Source of the DNA: Falsiroseomonas sp044348345
Lineage (GTDB): Bacteria > Pseudomonadota > Alphaproteobacteria > Acetobacterales > Acetobacteraceae
Reading direction: 5' to 3'
Length of the DNA stretch: 8,898 bases
Assembly: GCA_044348345.1 (NCBI GenBank)
Contig: JBIKSZ010000158.1
Coordinates: forward strand, 1-8,898
Part shown: positions 1 through 6,277 of the stretch, one piece after another
How positions within the stretch are numbered: the stretch's first letter is position 1
Layout of the letters: each line of letters opens with the position of its first letter
Notes under the pieces: model-generated
The model's input: the letters and a program-made list of their open reading frames with translations, nothing else
The model's database searches: none
Told to the model about the DNA's origin: nothing
Position numbers and translations under genes: made by a program

Positions 1-35
1 ACAGACGCGCCGGGAAAACCCCGCCGCCGCGCACG

Positions 36-67
36 AAAAAGGGCCGGGGAGCGGCGGTCCCCGGCCC
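36..67 (-). terminator. Intrinsic terminator after the Bug receptor gene
   Basis: A perfect 10-bp stem is formed by 41-50 (GGGCCGGGGA) and 58-67 (TCCCCGGCCC) with a 7-nt loop at 51-57. Read on the minus strand it is followed at once by five T residues (complement of the A run at 36-40). GC-rich stem plus U-tract is the classic Rho-independent terminator. It lies 25 nt past the stop codon of the solute receptor gene, so it most likely ends the three-gene minus-strand unit. Confidence 0.85.
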
Positions 68-92
68 GGTCATCCGGCGTGGAAAGCCCGGA

Positions 93-1073
93 TCAGGTCA
101 CGACGATGTTGAACTGGCGCGCCACGGCGGTCCAGGCAGCGATCTCCTCGCGCATCGTGGCGACGAAGGCCTCGCCCGTGGGGTTCGGGTTGCGCGGCAG
201 CGTCTGGATGTCGCTGAAGCGCTGCATCAGCTCCGGTCGCTGCATGATCGGCGGCACGATCGCGCCGAGCCGCTCGACGATCGGCGCGGGCAGGCCCTTC
301 GGCGCCGACAGGCCGAGCCACTGCGCCGAGGTCAGCTTCGGATAGCCGAGCTCGGCGAAGGTCGGGATGTTCGGGAAGGCCGGCAGGCGCTGCGGCGAGG
401 AGACCGCGAGCGCCCGCAAGGACCCGTCGCGCAACTGCTGCACATTGGTGGTGATCGGGTCGATCAAGCTCTCGATGTTGCGCGCCAGCACGTCCTGCAT
501 CGCCGGCGCCGAGCCCGCATAGGGGATGTGATCGAGCTGCGGCGCGCGTGCCTCGGCCGAGAGCATCGCGCCCAGCAGATGCGGCGCCGAGCCGATGCCG
601 GAGGAGCCAAAGCGCACCGCGCGGGTGCGGGCGGCCGTCACATACTGGTCCAGCGTCTGGAACGGGCTGTCGGCGCGCACCAGGATGATGTTCGGCGCTT
701 CCACCAGCATGGTCATGTGGGTGAAGTCGGCGATCGGGTCGAAGGGCATCGTCTGGCGCGTGGCCGTCGCGTAGACATGCACCGAAGCATGGCTGACCAG
801 CAGCGTGTAGCCATCGGCCGGCGCCTTCGCGACCATGTCGGTGCCGATCAGCCCGCCCGCGCCGGGGCGGTTCTCGACCACCACAGACTGGCCAAGGGCC
901 GCGGCCAGCTGCGGCGCCAGCAGGCGGGAGACGGTGTCCACCAGCCCGCCCGGGGGGAACTGGGCAACAAGGCGGATCGAGCGGTTCGGCCAGGCGCCCT
1001 GGGCGAGCGACAGGGACGGCTTGGCCAGCACGCCGGCGGCGGCGAGCCCGAGAAGGTGGCGACGGTTGAGCAT
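93..1073 (-). CDS. Bug/TctC-family tripartite tricarboxylate transporter substrate-binding protein
   Basis: Predicted 326-residue periplasmic receptor that captures a small, usually carboxylate-bearing, solute for a TTT-type transporter. Seen in the sequence: an N-terminal signal with twin arginines (MLNRRHLLGL, then an Ala/Leu stretch) and likely cleavage near residue 25 after SLA. Then come the family hallmarks FPPGG (39-43) followed by an aspartate at 46, VVENRPGAGG (65-74) and ADGYTLL (86-92). The length is usual for the family. The frame is open further upstream to 1175, but the ATG at 1073 has AGGAG 8 nt before it and gives a proper signal peptide, so I use it. The NRRHLL motif makes Tat export possible. 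It is the last gene before a terminator and follows a GGT-like hydrolase. No TctA or TctB membrane subunit is nearby, so this is an orphan receptor here. The ligand cannot be read from the sequence. Confidence 0.93.
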   Translation of the reverse strand: MLNRRHLLGLAAAGVLAKPSLSLAQGAWPNRSIRLVAQFPPGGLVDTVSRLLAPQLAAALGQSVVVENRPGAGGLIGTDMVAKAPADGYTLLVSHASVHVYATATRQTMPFDPIADFTHMTMLVEAPNIILVRADSPFQTLDQYVTAARTRAVRFGSSGIGSAPHLLGAMLSAEARAPQLDHIPYAGSAPAMQDVLARNIESLIDPITTNVQQLRDGSLRALAVSSPQRLPAFPNIPTFAELGYPKLTSAQWLGLSAPKGLPAPIVERLGAIVPPIMQRPELMQRFSDIQTLPRNPNPTGEAFVATMREEIAAWTAVARQFNIVVT

Positions 1074-1080
1074 GGATGCA

Positions 1081-1097
1081 CTCCTGGTGGGCAGGAG
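1081..1097 (-). promoter_or_regulatory. Shine-Dalgarno within a small inverted repeat, Bug receptor gene
   Basis: On the minus strand CTCCTG, CCCAC, CAGGAG form a 6-bp stem with a 5-nt loop. The 3' arm contains the AGGAG ribosome binding site, whose end is 7 nt before the ATG at 1073. The site fixes the start of the receptor gene. If the hairpin forms in the mRNA it would hide the binding site. A closely similar element precedes the upstream GGT-like gene (2805-2826). Confidence 0.5.
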
Positions 1098-1214
1098 AGG
1101 CGATAACTGCCTTCGAATTGGACTATCTGTCCGCTTCGCAGGCAACCAAACGCCCCCTGCATACAGACAGAGCAAGCCCCGTGCCGCGCCCCCCGTCGCC
1201 CGCCGCCTTGCCCC
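1098..1214. other. Spacer between the GGT-like gene and the Bug receptor gene
   Basis: This stretch is the rest of the gap between two minus-strand genes. I see no terminator of the hairpin-plus-U type and no convincing ORF. Around 1115-1150 the composition is less GC-rich than elsewhere. On the minus strand TTGGTT and ATAGTC lie there about 17 nt apart, a poor match to a sigma-70 promoter. Either read-through from the GGT-like gene or a weak internal promoter is possible. Confidence 0.3.
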
Positions 1215-2798
1215 TCAGCCCTGCGCCAGCGCCGCCGACCAGGGCGACATCGCGTCGCTGATCCCGCTCCGCATCCCGTCCGGCCCGATCGCGATCAGGT
1301 TCGGGCAGGCGAAGTTCACCGGCAGCACCGCATGCTCCACCACCTCGAGCGGGCCCATGGCCGCGAGCCCGTCCAGCGTCGCCGCCGGCAGGCGGCGATC
1401 CGCCGTCGCCCCCTCCGGCCCCGAGACATCCAGCCGCGGGACATGCGCCGCCGCCTCGGGGTCCATCCCGAAGCCCGCCACCAGCGAGAGCATCTGGAAG
1501 ACCGAGGCCAGGATCCGCCGCCCGCCCGAGGCGCCGAGCGCGATGGCGGGCATTCCCGCCGCATCGGTTGCGATCACCGGCGACATATTGGTCAGCGGCC
1601 GCTTGTTCGGCCCGATCGCGTTCGGCGTACCCGGCCGCGGGTCGAACCACATCACCCCGTTGTTCATCAGCACGCCCGTGCGCGGCAGCACGACGCGGCT
1701 GCCCATCGAGGACAGCAGCGTCGTCGTCATCGCCACCATCATCCCATCCGCGTCGCAGACGGTCAGATGCGTGGTGCAGCTATCCGCGCCCTTCGGCTCC
1801 GCATCGCCAAGCCCCGCCAGCCGCTCCGCATAGGCCTGCTGCATCGCCTTGGCGAAGGCCAGGTGCCAGGCGGAGGAGGGCGCCGCGCCTGACCAATCCG
1901 CCGCCTCCATCCGCTCCATGACGGCGCGGAAGGTGGGTGTCGCCGTCAGCCCATTCGACAGATGCAGCGTCCGCCCACGCCAGGGGACCGAAACCGCCGG
2001 CAGGAACCGCGCGCGGCAGGCGGCGAGGTCGGCGGCCGACAGCACGCCCCCCATCGCCGCGACATCCGCCGCGATGTCGGCCGCGATCCCGCCTTCGTAG
2101 AAGTCTCGCAGTCCATGGCGCGCCAGCCGCTCCAGCGTCTCCGGCAGGGCGCCGAGCGGGAAGAAGCCCGGGCTGCCCTGATAGGGGGCGACCGGCGGCA
2201 ACCCGCCGGGGAGGTAGATGCGGGCCGATTCCGAATAGAGCCTGAGGGTCGCCGCCGCATTGGCGACCTTCAGCGTCGTGTACCAATCCTGCGCCAGGCC
2301 GCGCTTCGCCAGCGCGATGGCCGGCGCCAGGATGTCGGACGCCGGCAGCCGCCCATGCGCCTCATGCAGCGCGGTGTAGCCCGCGACGGCAGATGGGATG
2401 ACGAAGCTGAGCGGCCCGTGGATGTTCCGGTCGCCCTCCACCTCCGGCCAGGAAAACAGGTCCTGCTTCATCCGCCCCGTCATCGGAAAGGCGGCGGCGT
2501 CGAGTTTCCCAGGCGAGACCGGGCCGAAATCCAGCGTCTGCGCCGCCATCCCGGGCCCCGCGACCAGCGCGAAGCCGATACCGCCGAGACCCGAATTCCA
2601 GGGCTCCATCGCAGCCAGCGCGAAGGCCATGCCGGCGGCGGCGTCGGCCGCGTTGCCGCCAGCTTCCAGGATGGCGATGCCGGCCTCGGCCGCCGCGCGG
2701 GATTGGCTCGCGACCATGCCGCGCCGACCGCGAGCGGCGGGCTTCGTCACCTGCCAATGCTGGGTGGTGTGGGCGGGCGGGGTGTAGCTGAGCGGCAT
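1215..2798 (-). CDS. Gamma-glutamyltransferase-family Ntn-hydrolase, atypical substrate site
   Basis: A 527-residue proenzyme of the GGT family, which cleaves itself before a threonine that becomes the N-terminal nucleophile of the small subunit. Seen: NAADAAAGMAFAL (49-61), SGLGGIGF (69-76), the processing site TTH at 342-344 (Thr342 nucleophile), Thr360, GPNKRPL (396-402) and the oxyanion-hole pair Gly425-Gly426. Predicted subunits are residues 1-341 and 342-527. Aligned by eye to E. coli GGT as I recall it, most glutamate-holding residues differ: Arg114 is Gly92, Asn411 is Leu362, Gln430 is Gly381, Asp433 is Trp384, and Ser462/Ser463 are Thr403/Asn404. A different amide substrate is therefore likely; the GGT-like oxamate amidohydrolase HpxW is one precedent. 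There is no signal peptide, so the enzyme is probably cytoplasmic, unlike periplasmic E. coli GGT. The ATG at 2798 has AGGAGG 9 nt upstream and is preferred over an upstream in-frame start at 2849. It lies between a GntR regulator and a Bug receptor. Confidence 0.9.
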   Translation of the reverse strand: MPLSYTPPAHTTQHWQVTKPAARGRRGMVASQSRAAAEAGIAILEAGGNAADAAAGMAFALAAMEPWNSGLGGIGFALVAGPGMAAQTLDFGPVSPGKLDAAAFPMTGRMKQDLFSWPEVEGDRNIHGPLSFVIPSAVAGYTALHEAHGRLPASDILAPAIALAKRGLAQDWYTTLKVANAAATLRLYSESARIYLPGGLPPVAPYQGSPGFFPLGALPETLERLARHGLRDFYEGGIAADIAADVAAMGGVLSAADLAACRARFLPAVSVPWRGRTLHLSNGLTATPTFRAVMERMEAADWSGAAPSSAWHLAFAKAMQQAYAERLAGLGDAEPKGADSCTTHLTVCDADGMMVAMTTTLLSSMGSRVVLPRTGVLMNNGVMWFDPRPGTPNAIGPNKRPLTNMSPVIATDAAGMPAIALGASGGRRILASVFQMLSLVAGFGMDPEAAAHVPRLDVSGPEGATADRRLPAATLDGLAAMGPLEVVEHAVLPVNFACPNLIAIGPDGMRSGISDAMSPWSAALAQG

Positions 2799-2804
2799 GC
2801 GGAT

Positions 2805-2826
2805 GATCCTCCTGGGCAGGAGGATC
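2805..2826 (-). promoter_or_regulatory. Shine-Dalgarno within a near-perfect palindrome, GGT-like gene
   Basis: The arms GATCCTCCTG (2805-2814) and CAGGAGGATC (2817-2826) are exact inverted complements with a 2-nt centre. The downstream arm, read on the minus strand, holds the AGGAGG ribosome binding site, 9 nt before the ATG at 2798. In RNA this would give about a 9-bp stem with a 4-nt loop that buries the binding site. It could instead be a DNA operator for the GntR protein encoded just upstream. The palindrome is directly visible; both functions are inference. Confidence 0.55.
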
Positions 2827-2855
2827 GGCCCCGACGCGCTGGGCGGCAAGAAGGG

Positions 2856-2878
2856 GGGCGGGTTAGATCCGCCCGCCC
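2856..2878 (-). terminator. Weak hairpin just after the GntR gene
   Basis: GGGCGGG (2856-2862) and CCCGCCC (2872-2878) pair across a 9-nt loop, 8 nt past the GntR stop. Minus-strand sequence after the stem is CCCCCTTCTTG, which lacks a proper U-tract. It may attenuate transcription into the GGT-like gene, or be only a GC-rich coincidence. Confidence 0.25.
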
Positions 2879-2886
2879 GGATCAGC

Positions 2887-3636
2887 TCAGCCGCGCGCCG
2901 TGCGGCGGGTCTCGATCACGCCTTCGAAGTCGAAGCGCTCATGCCAGGCGAGGTGCGCGACCAGCGCGGCCTGCGCGCCCTTCGCATCGCCGCGCGCCAG
3001 CGCATCCAGCAGCCCGGCATGCTCGGCCGCGACCGCCGCCCCCGGGCGGCCACCCTGGCCCAGCCCCCAGATGACGGTCAGCTGCCGCGCCAGGCCAAGC
3101 CACAGCCCGTGCAGCACGGCATTGCCCGACGCCCGGCAGATCTCGGCATGCACCACCATGTCCGCATGGGCGATGGCGGCCAGGTCGCCGCCGGCCAGCT
3201 GCGCTTCATAAACGGCGGCGGCACTGCGGGCGGCGGCGATGCGCGCCTCTCCTCCACCAGCCGCCAGAATCTCCTTCACCGCCAGAGATTCCAGCGCGAG
3301 CCGCACGCGCATCATCTCGGCGACACCGGCATTCGTCACCTGCATCAGCCGCATGCCCTTGTAGGGCGTGCTGACGACGATGCCCTGGCTTTCCAGAAGC
3401 CGCAGCGCCTCCCGCACCGGGACGCGGCTGATGCCGAGGTCGCGGGCGATCTCGGCCTCCACCAGCCGGTCACCCGGCAGGAAGGCCCCGCGCGCGGCGG
3501 CGGCGACGACGGCTTCGGCCGCCTGCTCGACCATGGTGCGGGGCTGGACGGGGGCCATCCGCCGGGCCGGGGCGGTCTCGGTGCGCTGCGCCTGGGCCAG
3601 CGCAGCGGGTGCAGAAGTCAGCGCAGTGGGGGTCAC
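2887..3636 (-). CDS. GntR-family transcriptional regulator, FCD (FadR-like) subfamily
   Basis: Predicted 249-residue DNA-binding regulator responding to a small metabolite, often an organic acid in this subfamily. Seen, numbering from the GTG at 3636: a winged helix-turn-helix at about 33-100, including GAFLPGDRLVEAEIARDLGI and then SRVPVREALRLLESQGIV. A helical FCD ligand-binding domain follows. It keeps the expected metal-site pattern, Asp159-x3-His163 with His206 and His228, and the SGN motif at 170-172. The start is uncertain. A TTG at 3660 and ATGs at 3558 and 3534 are in frame; the GTG has AGGGA about 10 nt upstream, and the residues before the HTH are low-complexity Ala/Pro. The gene heads the minus-strand block containing the GGT-like enzyme and Bug receptor, and is divergent from malate synthase. 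That resembles the glcC and lldR types of arrangement. It is probably a local regulator of one or both sides; the effector is unknown. Confidence 0.9.
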   Translation of the reverse strand: MTPTALTSAPAALAQAQRTETAPARRMAPVQPRTMVEQAAEAVVAAAARGAFLPGDRLVEAEIARDLGISRVPVREALRLLESQGIVVSTPYKGMRLMQVTNAGVAEMMRVRLALESLAVKEILAAGGGEARIAAARSAAAVYEAQLAGGDLAAIAHADMVVHAEICRASGNAVLHGLWLGLARQLTVIWGLGQGGRPGAAVAAEHAGLLDALARGDAKGAQAALVAHLAWHERFDFEGVIETRRTARG

Positions 3637-3920
3637 GGGGGAATCGATCCCTGGAGTCAACGGACCTTAATTGCAAACCCGAGGTTGATGAAGGCCGGTG
3701 CGGCCTCGCGACACCAGCGAAGGGCACAGTGTAACCGGAACGCCACGGTGGCGCGGTGCCGCGACGGGACGCCGCCAGCCTCCCGGCCCCGGCGCCCGCG
3801 GCAATTCGCCCCGCCCCCTTGCCTCCGGCCGCGATTGCCCGCAAACCCCGCCCGCTTCGCCGCCCGCCGTAAGACGGCATGGCCCCGCCGGGCGGCCCCC
3901 CCGAGAGTTGGAGACGACAG
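3637..3920. other. Divergent intergenic region between the GntR gene and glcB
   Basis: About 284 bp that should contain promoters for both directions. The only clearly AT-rich patch is near 3664-3676 (CTTAATTGCAA), close to the GntR start. A short hairpin, GCCGT-AAG-ACGGC at 3866-3878, lies in the presumed glcB leader. I could not place a convincing sigma-70 -35/-10 pair on either strand. A GT-N3-AC core typical of FCD-GntR half sites occurs at 3729-3735, but such a core is expected about once by chance here. I see no small gene or RNA. Confidence 0.4.
3910..3913 (+). promoter_or_regulatory. Ribosome binding site that fixes the glcB start
   Basis: GGAG at 3910-3913 is 7 nt upstream of the GTG at 3921. 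The in-frame ATG at 3879 has no comparable site and would add 14 residues with no counterpart in the family. The GTG gives 721 residues, close to the 723 of E. coli malate synthase G. Confidence 0.75.
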
Positions 3921-6086
3921 GTGGCAGGAACGGTCCAGATCGGCGGCCTTGGTGTGGCCGGCGCCCTGCGCGATTTCATCGAGAACGAGGCACTGCCCGG
4001 CACGGGTGTCGAGCCCGCGCGCTTCTGGTCCTCATTCGAGGCGATCCTGCGCGACTGGGCGCCGCGCAATGCCGAATTGCTGGCCAAGCGCGATGCGCTG
4101 CAGGCCAAGCTCGATGCGTGGCATCGCGCCAACCCGGCCCGCCCCGTCAACCTGCCCGCCTACAAGGCCTACCTCACCGAGATCGGCTACCTCCTGCCGG
4201 AGCCCGCAGATGTTCAGGTCGGCACCACCGATGTGGACCCCGAGATCGCCCAGCTCGCCGGCGCGCAGCTGGTCGTGCCCGTCTCCAACGCCCGCTACGC
4301 GCTGAACGCGGCGAATGCGCGCTGGGGCAGCCTGTATGACGCGCTGTATGGCACCGACGCGATCCCCGAGACCGACGGCGCCACCAAGGGCCGCGGCTAC
4401 AACCCCGCCCGCGGCGCCAAGGTGATCGCCTTCGCGCGCGCCACGCTCGACAAGGCTGCGCCGCTGGCCGGCGGCGTCTCCCACACCGAGGCCACGGGCT
4501 ATGCCATCGAGACCGGCGCGCTTGCCGTCACGCTGAAGGATGGCCGCAAGGTCGGCCTGGCGCGGCCGGGCCAGTGCGTCGGCTTCCAGGGCGAGCCCTG
4601 GGCGCCGGAAGCCGTACTGCTGGTCAATCACGGCCTGCATCTCGAAATCCGGATCGACCGCACCAGCGCGATCGGCAAGGACGACCCGGCTGGCATCGCC
4701 GACCTTGTGCTGGAATCCGCGCTGACCACCATCCAGGACTGCGAGGATTCCGTCGCCGCCGTGGATGCCGCCGACAAGGTCGGCGTCTATCGCAACTGGC
4801 TCGGCCTGATGAAGGGCGACCTGACCGCCGACCTTGAGAAGGGCGGCAAAGTGGTCACGCGCCGTCTCAATGCCGATCGCAGCTACAAGACGCCGGCCGG
4901 TGGCGCCGTGACGCTGCCCGGGCGCTCCGTGATGCTGGTGCGCAATGTCGGGCACCACATGATGACGGATGCCGTGACGCTCGACGGTGCGGAGATTCCA
5001 GAAACCGTGCTGGACGCGATGTGCACGGTGGCCATCGCGCTCCACGACATCCGCGGCAAGCGCCTGAACTCCCGCGCGGGCAGCGTCTATATCGTGAAGC
5101 CGAAGATGCACGGCCCGGAGGAAGTCGCCGCGGCGGACGCGCTGTTTGCCCGCGTCGAGGACGCGCTCGGCCTCAAGCGCGCCACCCTCAAGATGGGCAT
5201 CATGGATGAGGAGCGGCGCACCACGGTGAACCTCAAGGCCTGCATCAAGGCCGCGAAGGACCGCGTGGTGTTCATCAACACTGGCTTCCTCGATCGCACC
5301 GGCGACGAGATCCACACCTCGATGGAAGCCGGCGCCGTCGTTCGCAAGAACGACATGAAGGGCCTCGCTTGGATCAAGGCCTATGAGGATTGGAACGTGG
5401 ATGTCGGCCTGTCCTGCGGGCTCCGCGGCCGCGCACAGATCGGCAAGGGCATGTGGGCGATGCCGGACATGATGGCCGCGATGATCCAGCAGAAGATCGT
5501 GCATCCGAAGGCCGGCGCGAACACCGCCTGGGTGCCTTCGCCGACGGCCGCGACCCTGCATGCGCTGCACTACCACGAGGTGGATGTCGCCGCCCGCCAG
5601 GCGGAGCTCGCCGCCGGCGGCCGCCGTGCCTCGCTCGACGACATTCTGACCGTGCCGCTGGCCGAGAACACCAACTGGGCGCCGGCCGATGTGCAGGCGG
5701 AGCTCGACAACAACGCGCAGGGCATCCTGGGCTATGTCGTGCGCTGGGTGGACCAGGGCGTCGGTTGTTCCAAGGTGCCGGACATCAACAATGTCGGGCT
5801 GATGGAAGACCGCGCGACGCTGCGCATCTCTGCCCAGCACATCGCCAACTGGCTGCGCCACGGCATCTGCTCGAAGGAGCAGGTGATGGAGACGATGAAG
5901 CGCATGGCCGCCGTGGTGGACCGCCAGAATGCCGGCGATGCGGCCTACACGCCGATGGCGCCGAACTTCGACGGCGTGGCCTTCAAGGCGGCCTGCGACC
6001 TGGTGTTCGAAGGCACGACGCAGCCGAACGGCTACACGGAGTTCGTGCTGCACCGCCGCCGGCGCGAGGCGAAGCAGGGCGCTTGA
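3921..6086 (+). CDS. glcB: Malate synthase G
   Basis: A 721-residue cytoplasmic monomeric enzyme that condenses glyoxylate with acetyl-CoA to malate, using Mg2+. It acts in the glyoxylate shunt and in glycolate or other glyoxylate-producing catabolism. Seen: the N-terminal clasp sequence ending ENEALPGTG, RNVGHH with Arg341, MDEERR with Glu430, TGFLDRTGDEIHT with Asp458, GCSKVPDI, and EDRATLRISAQHIANWL with Asp630. These match E. coli Arg338, the Mg ligands Glu427 and Asp455, and catalytic base Asp631 (recalled numbering), so the enzyme should be active. The start is the GTG at 3921, chosen on ribosome binding site and length. The gene stands alone, without glcDEF or isocitrate lyase beside it. 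It is divergent from a GntR/FCD regulator and convergent with argB. The long open frame on the opposite strand is a GC-driven shadow. Confidence 0.97.
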   Translation: MAGTVQIGGLGVAGALRDFIENEALPGTGVEPARFWSSFEAILRDWAPRNAELLAKRDALQAKLDAWHRANPARPVNLPAYKAYLTEIGYLLPEPADVQVGTTDVDPEIAQLAGAQLVVPVSNARYALNAANARWGSLYDALYGTDAIPETDGATKGRGYNPARGAKVIAFARATLDKAAPLAGGVSHTEATGYAIETGALAVTLKDGRKVGLARPGQCVGFQGEPWAPEAVLLVNHGLHLEIRIDRTSAIGKDDPAGIADLVLESALTTIQDCEDSVAAVDAADKVGVYRNWLGLMKGDLTADLEKGGKVVTRRLNADRSYKTPAGGAVTLPGRSVMLVRNVGHHMMTDAVTLDGAEIPETVLDAMCTVAIALHDIRGKRLNSRAGSVYIVKPKMHGPEEVAAADALFARVEDALGLKRATLKMGIMDEERRTTVNLKACIKAAKDRVVFINTGFLDRTGDEIHTSMEAGAVVRKNDMKGLAWIKAYEDWNVDVGLSCGLRGRAQIGKGMWAMPDMMAAMIQQKIVHPKAGANTAWVPSPTAATLHALHYHEVDVAARQAELAAGGRRASLDDILTVPLAENTNWAPADVQAELDNNAQGILGYVVRWVDQGVGCSKVPDINNVGLMEDRATLRISAQHIANWLRHGICSKEQVMETMKRMAAVVDRQNAGDAAYTPMAPNFDGVAFKAACDLVFEGTTQPNGYTEFVLHRRRREAKQGA

Positions 6087-6093
6087 GGCGCGC

Positions 6094-6271
6094 GGGGGCT
6101 CTGCCCCCGCACCCCCGCCGGGGACGATGATCGTCCCCGGACCCCACCATCTGTTTTAAACGCCGAAGGCGGAGGGGGCACTTCGGCCCCCTCCGCCTTC
6201 GGCGTTAAACTGACGGGGGTCCAGGGGCATCATGCCCCTGGCGGGGGGTGCAGGGGGGCAGAGCCCCCCTG
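6094..6271. repeat. Composite palindromic element of five nested hairpins
   Basis: Five hairpins lie in mirror order. H1 is 6094-6108 (GGGGGC/GCCCCC, loop TCT). H2 is 6118-6140 (10-bp stem, loop TGA). The central H3 is 6159-6206 (perfect 21-bp stem, 6-nt loop at 6180-6185). H4 is 6221-6241 (9-bp stem, loop TCA). H5 is 6251-6271 (9-bp stem, loop AGA). The left flank 6094-6145 is also an imperfect inverted copy of the right flank 6216-6269, so the whole block is one large palindrome. This is the form of a REP/BIME- or MITE-like dispersed repeat. It contains no ORF. Its position between convergent glcB and argB suits mobile or structural repeat DNA that does not disturb genes. Confidence 0.75.
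6159..6206. terminator. glcB/argB: Possible bidirectional terminator between glcB and argB
   Basis: The central 21-bp perfect stem of the palindromic spacer is by far the most stable structure between two convergent genes. It is flanked by short AT stretches (TTTTAAA at 6154-6160, TTAAA at 6205-6209) but has no long U-tract on either side. It could stop transcription from both genes, perhaps with Rho. The stem is seen; the termination role is inferred. Confidence 0.45.
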
Positions 6272-6277
6272 CTGCCC

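Noticed and set aside
1110..1150. Sigma-70 promoter for the Bug receptor gene
   Set aside because: TTGGTT and ATAGTC on the minus strand have acceptable spacing but a poor -10 match, so I do not list it as a promoter.
3729..3735. GTGTAAC as a GntR operator
   Set aside because: Only the GT-N3-AC core matches; the flanks do not, and about one such core is expected by chance in this spacer.
1962..4305. Long plus-strand frames across the GGT-like gene, the GntR gene and the start of glcB
   Set aside because: They have Arg/Pro/Ala-rich low-complexity translations, no ribosome binding sites and no motifs, while the other frames encode clear family proteins.
4032..6053. 673-codon open frame on the minus strand opposite glcB
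   Set aside because: It lies fully antisense to an unmistakable malate synthase, is rich in Arg, His, Gly and Ala, and shows no known motif. Such frames arise from high GC at third codon positions.
6087..6277. CRISPR array or tandem repeat in the glcB-argB spacer
   Set aside because: The repeats are inverted and nested with no regular spacing or unique spacers.
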